DNA of 64,000 nucleotides from Streptomyces tagetis. GTDB lineage: Bacteria > Actinomycetota > Actinomycetes > Streptomycetales > Streptomycetaceae. Location: positions 124,001-188,000 of the forward strand of contig NZ_JAGPNL010000010.1 of assembly GCF_018069565.1 (NCBI RefSeq), given 5' to 3'. Positions 54,344 through 62,740 of the stretch are shown in pieces; the first letter of the stretch is position 1; the number at the start of each line of letters is the position of its first letter. The position numbers were made by a program, and so were the translations under genes. Below the pieces are notes generated by a model. That model ran no database searches. It worked only from the letters and a program-made list of their open reading frames with translations, and was not told the DNA's origin.

Positions 54344-54985
54344 GTGGCAAGCGTGATTCCGTCCCCGCCTTTAGGAACAGACGCCACCGCGGGCCGCCTG
54401 GGCCGTGGCGCGGCTCTGGCAGCCGGCCCCTCGGGGGCCATGGCCGCCGAGCGCCGGTTCCGTTTCGAGCTGGCCGCACACCCAGGCTCTCCCGCGCAGG
54501 CCAGACGCCTGACAAGAGCCCGGTTGACCGGCTGGTCGGTGTGCGAGGACATCTGTGACACCGCGGCCCTGGTCATCTCCGAGCTGGTGACGAACGCGAT
54601 CGTGCACACCGCGAGCCGCCACATAGTGTGCGAGCTGCACGACGGTGCCGATCTCGTCCGGATAGCCGTCCGCGACGAGGGCTGCGCGCCGGGTCAGCCG
54701 CATCCGTCGGCCGACCAGCAGCCCGAGGACGAGCACGGCCGGGGTCTCCTGCTCGTCGACGCCCTGTGCGGGGCATGGGGCGCGCACGAGCACGGTCCGG
54801 GCCTGCTGGTCTGGGCCGAGCTGCCGTACAAGGACGACACGCCGCGTGACGGCTCCGAGCCGCGGAACGATCTGGGCTGGGGCGCGCGTCCGAAGCCCGG
54901 CCCGGCCGACGGTACGGAGAACGGGGGCACCGCGGAGGGCCGCCGCCGGACGCCGCCTCCCGGGACGGGGGCCCCGTGGCGATGA
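54344..54985 (+). CDS. HATPase_c (RsbW/SpoIIAB-like) ATP-binding protein
   Basis: This 213-residue protein has a single Bergerat-fold domain at about residues 35-165: N-box ELVTNAIVHT, G1 AVRDEGCAPG and G2 GRGLLLVDALCGAW. Such proteins act as anti-sigma factors or serine kinases. A Pro/Gly-rich tail of about 50 residues follows. GTG 54344 was chosen by homology recall; GTG 54353 is also in frame and there is no ribosome site. The stop overlaps the next gene by 4 nt. Together with the DUF397 and WhiJ-like genes it completes a whiJ-type cluster. Confidence 0.88.
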   Translation: MASVIPSPPLGTDATAGRLGRGAALAAGPSGAMAAERRFRFELAAHPGSPAQARRLTRARLTGWSVCEDICDTAALVISELVTNAIVHTASRHIVCELHDGADLVRIAVRDEGCAPGQPHPSADQQPEDEHGRGLLLVDALCGAWGAHEHGPGLLVWAELPYKDDTPRDGSEPRNDLGWGARPKPGPADGTENGGTAEGRRRTPPPGTGAPWR

Positions 54986-55416
54986 GTACGGCGTCGGGCG
55001 GCCGTCCGCTCGGCCTGGACACTCTGGTCCGGCTGCAACGCGGCCGGCGCGCACCCGCGGCACCCCGCCGGCTGCCCGTGCCGGACGGCATGACGGCCCC
55101 GCTGGGCTGCGACGCGGTGGCGGTGCCCGCTCGGTTCGGTCCCCTGGTGATGCCGCGGCTGCCGCGGGTCGGGTGCGTCTACGCCGACGAGGCGCACTGG
55201 TGGTGGATCGTCCCGTCCGATTCCGACTACGCGCTGGAGTGGCCCGCGCCCGCCCGGTACGCCACCGGCGCGGTCGTCCCCGACACACCGGCCGTGCCCG
55301 GCCTGATCCACCGGCCGGACGACACGGTTCCGTACACCCCGCCGATCCCGCTCTACCTGGCGCTGTGCCGGCTGACCGGGACGACGCCGACGTGGTCGCG
55401 TCCGGTGAGCGCCTGA
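54982..55416 (+). CDS. Conserved hypothetical protein, 144 aa
   Basis: This short soluble protein has no recognised family. It shows PLGLDTLVRLQRGRRAPAAP at the start, a Trp-rich DEAHWWWIVPSDSDYALEWP in the middle and IPLYLALCRLTGTTP near the end. ATG 54982 overlaps the HATPase stop (ATGA), so it is co-translated with it. I recall it as a constant partner of the HATPase in Streptomyces, which suggests a shared role, but no function is known to me. Confidence 0.75.
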   Translation: MSTASGGRPLGLDTLVRLQRGRRAPAAPRRLPVPDGMTAPLGCDAVAVPARFGPLVMPRLPRVGCVYADEAHWWWIVPSDSDYALEWPAPARYATGAVVPDTPAVPGLIHRPDDTVPYTPPIPLYLALCRLTGTTPTWSRPVSA

Positions 55417-55564
55417 CCGACATGCCGTAGGGGGCGGCAGGGGGATCTCTCGGGTATGCGGAGCGGCGGGAGACCGACACGCCCGGGACCGTGAACAGGC
55501 GCCACAGGGCGACACGGCACGCGGAGCCGCGACGGCGTGTCGGCACACCGCCGACACGCGCGAA

Positions 55565-55753
55565 TCAGGCGGCGGCGTCGCCGGCCGCCTCGCCACCACC
55601 GCGGACGACGACCAGGAACATGTCCGACGCGAGGTCCATCACGACCTCGGCGGGCAGGCCCTCCTGACGCCGCGCGTGGGCGAACTCCTCCGCCGGCCAG
55701 GACCCGCGCGGCCCGCCGGCGGGAAAGCGTTCGAGCACCCTCCGCCCGTTCAC
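55565..55753 (-). CDS. Small conserved hypothetical protein, 62 aa
   Basis: This is a compact protein with VLERFPAGGPRGSWPAEEFA and EVVMDLASDMFLVVVRGG, without membrane segment or cysteine. GTG 55753 has a very good GGGAGG 6 nt upstream and acceptable codon bias, which supports it despite its size. It ends near the whiJ-type locus on the opposite strand; any link is unknown. Confidence 0.68.
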   Translation of the reverse strand: MNGRRVLERFPAGGPRGSWPAEEFAHARRQEGLPAEVVMDLASDMFLVVVRGGGEAAGDAAA

Positions 55754-56072
55754 CCGGCACCTCCCTGTAGCGCTGTACTCGTAGAGTTAAACGCCCATCA
55801 GGGAGGGAACGTCTCGTGACGTGACGGGACTGAGACATACCCGACACCCGTTCACCGCACAGCGCGTTCAGTACGTCACCCACCGCTCCTCTCGCTCACA
55901 CGGTGTAGCACCCCCGCGGGTCGGCACGCGAAACGATCTCGGGGAGCGACAGGGGTTCCTCCTGTGCGACGGCCCGTCAGCGGCAGTGACCGACGGGCCG
56001 ACGGGAAGAACGGACCCCACGCCGTCGTGCCGGCACAGGAGCTCCACCGCGGACAGCCTCCGGCCTCACCGG
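55754..56072. other. Intergenic region, no gene supported
   Basis: This 319-bp stretch lies between the 62-aa gene and the nucleotidyltransferase pseudogene. It is less G+C-rich than its surroundings near 55770-55800 (TAGAGTTAAACGCCCATCAG), the likely promoter region of the 62-aa gene. No ORF with start support was found. Confidence 0.4.
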
Positions 56073-56640
56073 TCAGGACATGTCACGGGCCGGGAAGTGA
56101 GTCAGCCGCTCCGCTTCCGTCGGGGTCCGGATAAGGATCTCCGGGTCGGAGGTCAGACCGGTCGTCAGTGCGTCGACGGCGTCCGCCAGGCCGGCTCGGG
56201 CGAGGAGCCCCTTCTCCTTGGTCACCCACTCCCCGCGTGCGGCGAGGACGGCGTGGGCGGTCTGTGCCGCGGCGAGCACCAGGGCGCCCGCGACCTGGGT
56301 GACGGCGCCCCGGGGAGCGTGGCCCGCCTTGGCGTGGGCGAGGGTGGCGGTGGCCATGCCGTGCCGGCGCTCGGGGGCGGTGGCACGCAGGGCGTCCGGG
56401 TAGGCGGGGCGCGGGAGCGTGCCGCGCGGTACCTCGTTGACGGCGAGTTCGGCGACCGGCAGAGGCGACCGGCAGACAGGTGGGGATGCCGGCCAGGTGG
56501 AACGTGAGCGGCCCGCCTCGGCGTTGGCCCGTCACGCTCCCCCGTTGAAGACACCGCCGCCCCAGGAGCCGATCTCGCCGACCTCTCCGGGCCGGCCGAG
56601 GGCGCGTACGCCGGCCGGGTCGAAGGCGCCCCGGTTAGTC
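56073..56640 (-). pseudogene. Nucleotidyltransferase-domain protein, degraded
   Basis: Remains of an aminoglycoside-nucleotidyltransferase-like protein are spread over two frames. The 3' part (ELAVNEVPRGTLPRP through HAKAGHAPRGAVTQVAG, ending AERLTHFPARDMS) is intact from about 56450 leftwards. A 13-bp tandem duplication, GGCGACCGGCAGA at 56451-56463 and again at 56464-56476, shifts the frame; removing one copy joins PLTFHLAGIPTCLPV to AELAVNE. Further upstream, RGAFDPAGVRALG and GEIGSWGGGVFNGGA are followed by a stop and a deletion of the middle. The N-terminal nucleotide-binding part is gone. The gene ends beside pip. Confidence 0.85.
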
Positions 56641-56675
56641 GGCGGCGGCAGCGAGCGCCGTACGGAGAAGGCCGG

Positions 56676-57638
56676 TCAGGTGGTGGGGCGCGCGTAGGTG
56701 TCCGTCGCTCGCAGCAGGGCGTCGTCGCCGACGGCGCCTGCGTCGTGTCCGGCCTCGTCGACGATCACCAGGCGGCTGCCGGGCCAGGCGTGGTGGAGCC
56801 GCCAGACGATGCCGAGCAGGTTGCCGAAGTCGAGGCTGCCCTGCACGAGGGTGCCGGGGACGCCCTCCAGCAGGTGGGCGTCGCGCAGGACCACGCCCTG
56901 GTCGCCGCCCTCGCCGAGGAAGTGGTCGTGGGCCCAGTAGTGCGTGACGGTGCGGGCGAAGCCGAGGCGGAACTCCGGGTCCTCGTACCGGGCGACCGAG
57001 CCGGGCGGCGCGGGGATGGTCGCGGTCTCCCAGTCGGTCCACGCCCGCGCGGCACGGGCCCGGACCCGCGGGTCGGGCGACTCCAGCAGGCGGTGGTAGG
57101 CGGCGACCGGGTCCTCGCGCTCGCCCTCGGGCAGCTCGGCCAGGAACCGTTCGTGGGCCGCCGGGAAGATCTTGCCCAGTCCGCGGGTCAGCAGTTCCAC
57201 CTCGGCGCGGGAGCCGGTGGCGACGCCGGTCAGCACCAGTTCGGAGACGACGCCGGGGTGGGTCTGCGCGTACCGCAGCGCGAGCACGGACCCCCAGGAC
57301 ACGCCCCACACCAGCCACCGTTCGATGCCCAGGTGCCCGCGCAGCCGCTCCAGGTCGGCCATCACGTGGGCGGTCGTGTTGACGCTCATGTCGGTGTCGT
57401 GGTCGCTCGCGCGGGGCCGCGACCGTCCGGCGCCGCGCTGGTCGAGCAGCACGATCCGGTAGGCGGCGGGGTCGAAGTACCGCCGGTGGTTGGCGCTGGT
57501 GCCCGAACCGGGGCCGCCGTGCAGGACCACGGCCGGTTTGCCGTCCGGGTTTCCGCAGGTCTCCCAGTACACCCGGTTGCCGTCGCCGACGTCGAGGAGG
57601 CCGTGGTCGTACGGCTCGATCGGTGGATGAAGGCCCAT
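56676..57638 (-). CDS. pip: Prolyl aminopeptidase (proline iminopeptidase)
   Basis: Pip removes N-terminal proline from peptides. The 320-residue alpha/beta-hydrolase has the oxyanion GGPGSGTSANHRRYFDP, LLDQRGAGRSRP, the nucleophile elbow GVSWGS (Ser about 113), and the C-terminal His in VDEAGHDAG. Family length is 310-325. ATG 57638 is preceded 6 nt upstream by TAGGGT (57650-57645 on the minus strand), pointing to a leaderless message. It lies 32 bp after the uracil-glycosylase stop on the same strand. Confidence 0.93.
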   Translation of the reverse strand: MGLHPPIEPYDHGLLDVGDGNRVYWETCGNPDGKPAVVLHGGPGSGTSANHRRYFDPAAYRIVLLDQRGAGRSRPRASDHDTDMSVNTTAHVMADLERLRGHLGIERWLVWGVSWGSVLALRYAQTHPGVVSELVLTGVATGSRAEVELLTRGLGKIFPAAHERFLAELPEGEREDPVAAYHRLLESPDPRVRARAARAWTDWETATIPAPPGSVARYEDPEFRLGFARTVTHYWAHDHFLGEGGDQGVVLRDAHLLEGVPGTLVQGSLDFGNLLGIVWRLHHAWPGSRLVIVDEAGHDAGAVGDDALLRATDTYARPTT

Positions 57639-57670
57639 CGGGGCACCCTAGCGCCGCGGGCCCGGACCGC

Positions 57671-58411
57671 TCATCGGATTTCCGCGGTGCCGCTCTCGTC
57701 CGTCGTGGGCAGGCCGGCGGCGCCGGCCGCGGTGCGCAGGACGTCGCGGAGCATGTCGGGGGTGAGACGGCCGGTGAAGGTGTTGCGCTGGCTGACGTGG
57801 TAGCAGCCGAAGAGGTGCAGGGGCTCCTCGTCGGGGGCGTCCAGCAGGACGTGCGCGCCGTGTCCGAAGGCCGGCCGGGGCCGGGGCACGGTCCAGCCGG
57901 CCGCCGTGAACACGGGCAGCGTGGCCTGCCAGCCGAAGGCGCCGAGCACCACCACGGCCCGCAGGGTCGGCCGGAGCAGCCCCAGTTCCCGGACCAGCCA
58001 GGGCCGGCAGGTGTCGCGTTCGGCGGGCGTCGGCTTGTTGGCGGGCGGGGCGCAGTGCACGGGCGAGGTGACGCGTACGCCGTGCAGCGCCAGGCCGTCG
58101 TCGGCGGTCACGGAGGTGGGCTGCGAGGCGAGGCCCAGCTCGTACAGCACCCGGTACAGGACATCGCCGGAGCGGTCGCCGGTGAACATCCGGCCCGTAC
58201 GGTTGCCGCCGTGGGCGGCGGGGGCGAGGCCGATGATCAGCAGGCGTGCGTCCGGCGGGCCGAAGCCCGGCACCGGGCGGCCCCAGTACGTCCAGTCGGC
58301 GAAGGCCGGCCGTCTGGTCCGGGCCACCTCCTCCCGCCAGGCGACCAGCCGTGGACAGGCACGGCACCCCGTGATCCGCCGGTCGAGTCGGGCGAGGCCG
58401 CTGGTCTCCAT
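57671..58411 (-). CDS. Uracil-DNA glycosylase, family 5 (UdgB-like)
   Basis: This 246-residue base-excision enzyme has the 4Fe-4S-type cysteines C16 and C19 (CRACPRLVAWREEV), others in HCAPPANKP and FGCYH, and the UdgB motif GLAPAAHGGNRTGRMFTGD, where family 4 has a different sequence. The catalytic C-terminal motif HVSQRNTFTGR matches as well. UdgB removes uracil and some deaminated bases. ATG 58411 follows TACCGT by 6 nt, with no Shine-Dalgarno. The open frame extends 21 codons beyond. Confidence 0.9.
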   Translation of the reverse strand: METSGLARLDRRITGCRACPRLVAWREEVARTRRPAFADWTYWGRPVPGFGPPDARLLIIGLAPAAHGGNRTGRMFTGDRSGDVLYRVLYELGLASQPTSVTADDGLALHGVRVTSPVHCAPPANKPTPAERDTCRPWLVRELGLLRPTLRAVVVLGAFGWQATLPVFTAAGWTVPRPRPAFGHGAHVLLDAPDEEPLHLFGCYHVSQRNTFTGRLTPDMLRDVLRTAAGAAGLPTTDESGTAEIR

Positions 58412-58613
58412 GCCTCCACGGTAGGACGCGGGTGGGACGGGCCGCCCGCCGGTGCCGGTAGCGTCGGGTGCCATCCTTGTCGCCCCGCCCCGCCCCCGCC
58501 CCTCCCCCCTCCGGGACCCGGCGTGGCATGACCGCCACGACGGCCCTGGCGGCGCGAGCGAGGCGGCAGGAAAGCCGCTCCCGTGTGCGGGGCCGGACGG
58601 CTAAGGTCGGAGC

Positions 58614-59117
58614 ATGGCTTCCGAGCATGACGAGGGCGGGCGCGACGCCGGTGCCCCCGGCGGGGAGACCCCCGATCCGAAGACGACCACCGCCGTCGCC
58701 GCCGCCGAGGCGGCCCGGCCGCAGCACGGCGAGACCGTCCGCGTCGACAGTTGGATCTGGGCCGTCCGCCTGATCAAGACGCGTTCGCTCGGCGCGACCG
58801 CCTGCCGGGGCGGCCACGTCCGGGTGAACGGGGAGCGCGTCAAGCCCGCGTACGCCCTGCGCGTCGGTGACGAGGTGCGCCTGCGGCACGACGGTCGGGA
58901 GCGGGTCGTCGTCGTGAAGCGGCTGATCCGCAAGCGGGTCGGCGCCCCCGTCGCCGTCCAGTGCTACCTCGACAACTCCCCGCCGCCCCCGCCCCGGGAG
59001 GCCGTCGCCCCGGCCGGTATCCGGGACCGCGGCACGGGACGCCCCACCAAGCGCGACCGCCGGGAGATGGAGCGCCTGCGCGGACTGCACGCCCCCGGCC
59101 ACCCGGAAGGGCACTGA
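58614..59117 (+). CDS. RNA-binding S4-domain protein (Hsp15/HslR-like)
   Basis: This 167-residue protein has an acidic N-terminus of about 40 residues, then an S4 domain (VRVDSWIWAVRLIKTRSLGA, GGHVRVNGERVKPAYALRVG) and a basic C-terminal RPTKRDRREMERLRG. E. coli Hsp15 recycles free 50S subunits; the actinobacterial protein is similar only in this domain. ATG 58614 follows TAAGGT by 6 nt, so it is probably leaderless. It is divergent from udgB. Confidence 0.85.
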   Translation: MASEHDEGGRDAGAPGGETPDPKTTTAVAAAEAARPQHGETVRVDSWIWAVRLIKTRSLGATACRGGHVRVNGERVKPAYALRVGDEVRLRHDGRERVVVVKRLIRKRVGAPVAVQCYLDNSPPPPPREAVAPAGIRDRGTGRPTKRDRREMERLRGLHAPGHPEGH

Positions 59118-59179
59118 CTCCACGGCGCCGGGCACGGCCGCCCGCACCCGCCTCCATCCGCTGAGCCGGGCCGGTCAGG

Positions 59180-59872
59180 TCAGGTCATCGGCACCGCCCG
59201 CACCCAGGTCTCGTCGTCGGTCAGATACCGGTCCACGCGCAGCCCCGCCTCTTCGAGCGCCGTCTCGAACTGTTCCCGCGTCAGTGCCCGGGAGCGGAAG
59301 GTCTGCGTCCAGACCGTCTCCGGGAACACGTACTCCGCGCGGACGCGGTCGACGCCGTCGCCCTCCGGCTCCACCGACGCGATGCGTATGGTGAAGCCGG
59401 CCGGGTCCGGGCGTTCGCGCGGGACGTCGGTGTGGGCGTCGGCCCTCTCGCGCTGGATCAGGACGCAGCCGCCCTCCGCGACATGGCGGACGCAGCTCCG
59501 CAGCAGGCGGCGCCGCAACTCGGTGTCGCCGGTGTGGACGAGGCACGAGGCCAGCATCACCGCGTCGAAGGTCTCGGCCAGGTCCAGGTCCTCGATGGCC
59601 GCCCGTATGGTCCGTGCGCCGCGCACGCGTTCCAGCATCTCGGCGGATTCGTCGACCGCCGTGACGGTGAATCCGCGCTCCAGCAGCGGGTGGGTCACGC
59701 GGCCCACTCCGCAGCCCAGTTCGAGGATGCGCGCGCCCGCGGGCACCGCCGCCTCGACGATGTCCGGCTCCGGGCCGACGGACAGCCGCGCGTACACCTC
59801 CACGGCGCAGCCGTCCGGGGTGATGGCTCCGGGTCCTGTCCCCTCGTGTCCCGCTCTCGTCTTCGCCTCCAT
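59180..59872 (-). CDS. SAM-dependent methyltransferase
   Basis: This 230-residue class I enzyme has motif I RILELGCGVGRVTHPLLERG, acidic motif II TVTAVDESAEML, and MLASCLVHTGDTELRRRLL. The C-terminal half binds the unknown substrate. ATG 59872 (MEAKTRAGHEGTG) was chosen; the open frame continues to 60292 but reads as shadow sequence. It is separate in type from the methyltransferase at 47708. Confidence 0.82.
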   Translation of the reverse strand: MEAKTRAGHEGTGPGAITPDGCAVEVYARLSVGPEPDIVEAAVPAGARILELGCGVGRVTHPLLERGFTVTAVDESAEMLERVRGARTIRAAIEDLDLAETFDAVMLASCLVHTGDTELRRRLLRSCVRHVAEGGCVLIQRERADAHTDVPRERPDPAGFTIRIASVEPEGDGVDRVRAEYVFPETVWTQTFRSRALTREQFETALEEAGLRVDRYLTDDETWVRAVPMT

Positions 59873-60098
59873 GCCCGTCCAACGGGCCGGGTCCGCACAG
59901 CCGTTCCCCCTCCGAACCGATTCACTCGAACGAGAACGCGATGGCCTGCGGCGCGTTTCCCGGGGAGCTTCGCGTGACCGGTACACGGCGGAAGGTCCTC
60001 GGTCAGGGCCGGCCCGCCGACCGGGTCGGGGCAGAGACCGGCCCACCGACGTCCCCGACACGTCCGCAGTACCGTGGCCGTAGGAGTGGGTGGTAGCC

Positions 60099-60362
60099 AT
60101 GCGTACAGGCAGTGAACCGGCCACCGCGCGCAGTGCGCTGCGGGCGCGGTTCTGGCTGAGCCTGTGGGGCCTGGTCTGGGCGGTCTTCGGCACGACCGTC
60201 TTCGCGCTCACCGGGCGTCCCGGCTGGGCCGCCGCGTGCGGTGTGCTGTGGGTGATCGTCATGGTCGACCTGGGCGTGATCGTCCGGCACATCCGGCAGG
60301 GCCCGCACTACCAGCCCGGCCGCGACATCCCGCCCTACCGGCCCCCGCGGGACCATCCGTAG
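60099..60362 (+). CDS. Small membrane protein, 87 aa
   Basis: Two helices (FWLSLWGLVWAVFGTTVFAL and AACGVLWVIVMVDLGVIVRH) with a short turn and a Pro-rich, basic C-terminal tail (GPHYQPGRDIPPYRPPRDHP) make a small integral protein of unknown role. TACCGT at 60070-60075 may be its -10. GTG 60090 and ATG 60099 are both in frame, and I prefer the ATG. The short family is recalled as conserved in Streptomyces. Confidence 0.7.
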   Translation: MRTGSEPATARSALRARFWLSLWGLVWAVFGTTVFALTGRPGWAAACGVLWVIVMVDLGVIVRHIRQGPHYQPGRDIPPYRPPRDHP

Positions 60363-60451
60363 ACAAGCCCCGTCAGAACCCTCGGCGGTCTCAGGCAGCG
60401 CTCGCCCCGCCCCACGCCGTCCGCACCCTCACCCCGTCCTCACCATCGCCC

Positions 60452-60832
60452 TCACCCGTCGAACCGTGCCTGCTGCACGTACTCCGGGTTCGGGTCCAGG
60501 GCCGCGGCCAGCCGGAAGTGGCGTCGGGCCTGGTCGGGACAGCCCCGGCGTTCGTAGGTACGGGCCAGGGCGAAGTGCGCGAAGGCGTTGTCCGGCTCGC
60601 GTTCCAGGACGATGGTGAACTCCAGCTCCGCCGGCCGGAGCTGCGCCGCCGCGAAGAAGGCCCGTGCGCGCAGCAGCCGGGCCGCGGTGTTCTCCGGGTG
60701 GGCGGCGATGACCCCGTCGAGCAGTTTCACCGCTCCCCGTGGGTCCCGGGCCGCGAGCAACTGCTCGGCGGCGCGGAAGTCGATGACGTCCGTTTCCGGA
60801 GTGCGTCCGGTCGAACCGCGGTTCTCGGCCAC
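60452..60832 (-). CDS. TPR-repeat protein, 126 aa
   Basis: This soluble helical protein has two to three TPR units: DFRAAEQLLAARDPRGAVKL, AARLLRARAFFAAAQLRPAE and NAFAHFALARTYERRGCPDQ. It probably works as an adaptor. GTG 60832 has AAGGA about 7 nt upstream. It sits between a small membrane protein and coaE; the partner is unknown. Confidence 0.82.
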   Translation of the reverse strand: MAENRGSTGRTPETDVIDFRAAEQLLAARDPRGAVKLLDGVIAAHPENTAARLLRARAFFAAAQLRPAELEFTIVLEREPDNAFAHFALARTYERRGCPDQARRHFRLAAALDPNPEYVQQARFDG

Positions 60833-60917
60833 GACAGAGTCCTTCCTTCGCCGGAAACAGCGGTCAACGCCCGTACGCCGGCCGGTATTCCCGGGGGCGG
60901 CCGGAACCGGGTCGTCC

Positions 60918-61523
60918 TCAGGCGGTGGTGTGGGCCCGGCGGGCCAGTTCGTCCCACACCTCGCGTACGCGGCGCCGCAGTTGGTCCAGGGGTACGTCGT
61001 TGTCGATGACGATGTCCGCGACCGCCCGGCGCTCCTCCCGGGTGGCCTGCGCGTTCATGCGGGCGCGGGCATCCGCCTCGGTCATGCCGCGCAGCCGCAC
61101 CAGCCGGTCGAGCTGGGTGGCGGGGTCGGTGTCGACGACGACGACCACGTCGTAGAGGGGGGCGAGCCCGTTCTCGGTGAGGAGGGGGACGTCGTGGACG
61201 ACGACGGCGTCACGCGGAGCGGCGGCCTCCAGCTCACGGGAGCGGGCGCCGACCAGCGGGTGGACGATACCGTTGAGGACGGCGAGCTTCTCCGGGTCGG
61301 CGAAGACCAGGGAGCCGAGTTTCGGCCGGTCGAGGCGGCCGTCCGCGGTGAGGACGCCGTCGCCGAACGCCTCGACGACGGCGGCGAGTCCGGGCGTCCC
61401 CGGCTCGACCACCTCGCGCGCGATGCGGTCCGCGTCGACGAGTACGGCCCCGTACTCGACGAGCAGCCGCGACACCTCGCTCTTGCCGGCGCCGATTCCA
61501 CCGGTCAGGCCCACCGTCAGCAT
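60918..61523 (-). CDS. coaE: Dephospho-CoA kinase
   Basis: CoaE phosphorylates the 3'-OH of dephospho-CoA, the last step of CoA synthesis. The 201-residue protein has P-loop GGIGAGKS at residues 8-15, DADRIAREVV, HDVPLLTENGL and RMNAQATREERRAVADIVID. It is the short form without the C-terminal DUF found in mycobacteria. ATG 61523 follows TAAGCT (61536-61531 on the minus strand) by 7 nt, so it is probably leaderless. Confidence 0.96.
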   Translation of the reverse strand: MLTVGLTGGIGAGKSEVSRLLVEYGAVLVDADRIAREVVEPGTPGLAAVVEAFGDGVLTADGRLDRPKLGSLVFADPEKLAVLNGIVHPLVGARSRELEAAAPRDAVVVHDVPLLTENGLAPLYDVVVVVDTDPATQLDRLVRLRGMTEADARARMNAQATREERRAVADIVIDNDVPLDQLRRRVREVWDELARRAHTTA

Positions 61524-61601
61524 GGACGGCAGCTTAGGCCCTGCCCCTCACACCGCCCTGAGACGGGGCCCGCCTCCGGCGGCAACGTCCCGCCGGGCAC
61601 G

Positions 61602-62540
61602 TCAGCCCTCGCCCTCCCGCTCGGCCAGGAACCGTTCGAACTCGCGGCCGATCTCGTCCGCCGAGGGGATCTCGACGGGCTCGGCGAGCATGTTGCCCCG
61701 GCTCTCGGCGCCGGCGGCGGCGTCGTACTGGTGCTCCAGGCCCTGGATGAGGGCGGTCAGCTCCTCGTCGCCCTCCTGGACCTGGCGGTCGATCTCGGTC
61801 TGGGTGCGGTGGGCCTCGGTGCGCAGGGAATGCGCGATGCCGGGCAGGACCAGGCCGGTCGCGGCCGTGATGGTCTCCAGGACGGTCAGCGCCGCGTCCG
61901 GGTACGGGGAGCGGGCGATGTAGTGCGGCACGTGCGCGGCGACGCCGAGGACCTCGTGGCCGGCCTGCATCAGCCGGTACTCGACCAGCGCCTCGGCGCT
62001 GCCGGGGACCTGGGCCTCCTCGAAGGGGCTGCGGTGACCGGGGACGAGGTCGGTGCGGTTGCCGTGCGGGGTGATGCCGACGGGACGGGTGTGGGGGACG
62101 CCCATGGGGATGCCGTGGAAGTTCACGGCGAGGCGGACGCCGAGGCGTTCCACGATCTGCCCGACGGCCGCGGCGAAGCGCTCCCACTCGACGTCCGGTT
62201 CGGGGCCGGAGAGCAGCAGGAAGGGTGCCCCGGTGGTGTCCTGGACCATCCGCACCTCGATGACGGGGTCCTCGTACTCCGTCCAGGTGTCCCGCTTGAA
62301 GGTCAGCAGGGGACGGCGGGCGCGGTAGTCGACGAGCCGGTCGTGGTCGAACCGGGCGACGACCTGGTGGGGCAGCGAGTCCAGCACCTGGTCGACGATC
62401 TGGTCGCCGGTCTCGCCGGCGTCGATGTAGCCGTCGAAGTGGTAGAGCATGACCAGTCCGGCCGACTCCTGGGCCAGCGCCAGGTCGACGACCGCCAGGC
62501 CCTTCGGCTCCCATGCGTACAGCTCCCGCGGATCAAGCAC
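61602..62540 (-). CDS. PAC2-family protein
   Basis: PAC2 proteins resemble proteasome-assembly chaperone 2 and archaeal/actinobacterial relatives. The 312-residue protein has LYAWEPKGLAVVDLALAQES, MLYHFDGYIDAGETGDQIVD, NFHGIPMGVPHTRPVGITPH and a charged helical C-terminus with the acidic FERFLAEREGEG end. GTG 62540 has GAGGGGAG 7 nt upstream. The function is unknown; the likely theme is protein quality control because these actinobacteria have proteasomes. Confidence 0.85.
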   Translation of the reverse strand: MLDPRELYAWEPKGLAVVDLALAQESAGLVMLYHFDGYIDAGETGDQIVDQVLDSLPHQVVARFDHDRLVDYRARRPLLTFKRDTWTEYEDPVIEVRMVQDTTGAPFLLLSGPEPDVEWERFAAAVGQIVERLGVRLAVNFHGIPMGVPHTRPVGITPHGNRTDLVPGHRSPFEEAQVPGSAEALVEYRLMQAGHEVLGVAAHVPHYIARSPYPDAALTVLETITAATGLVLPGIAHSLRTEAHRTQTEIDRQVQEGDEELTALIQGLEHQYDAAAGAESRGNMLAEPVEIPSADEIGREFERFLAEREGEG

Positions 62541-62658
62541 GTGACCGCTCCCCTCCTCGTGTTCGTCACTCACAACGCGGGCCCCTGCCCGGACATTCCC
62601 CGTGGGCGCCGCCGAACAGGTGCTCCCCTCGCGGGCCCGGGTCCCCTCGGCGGACGCG

Positions 62659-62696
62659 GCGAGGGCCCGCACCCCGATCGGGGTGCGGGCCCTCGC
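62659..62696 (-). terminator. rpsA terminator
   Basis: An 18-bp perfect stem (62659-62676 with 62679-62696) with an AT loop lies 45 bp past the rpsA stop. There is no U-tract. Confidence 0.85.
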
Positions 62697-62740
62697 TTCA
62701 CGAGCTACGGCTCGCCGTGGAGCCTCTGCTCAGCGCGCGC

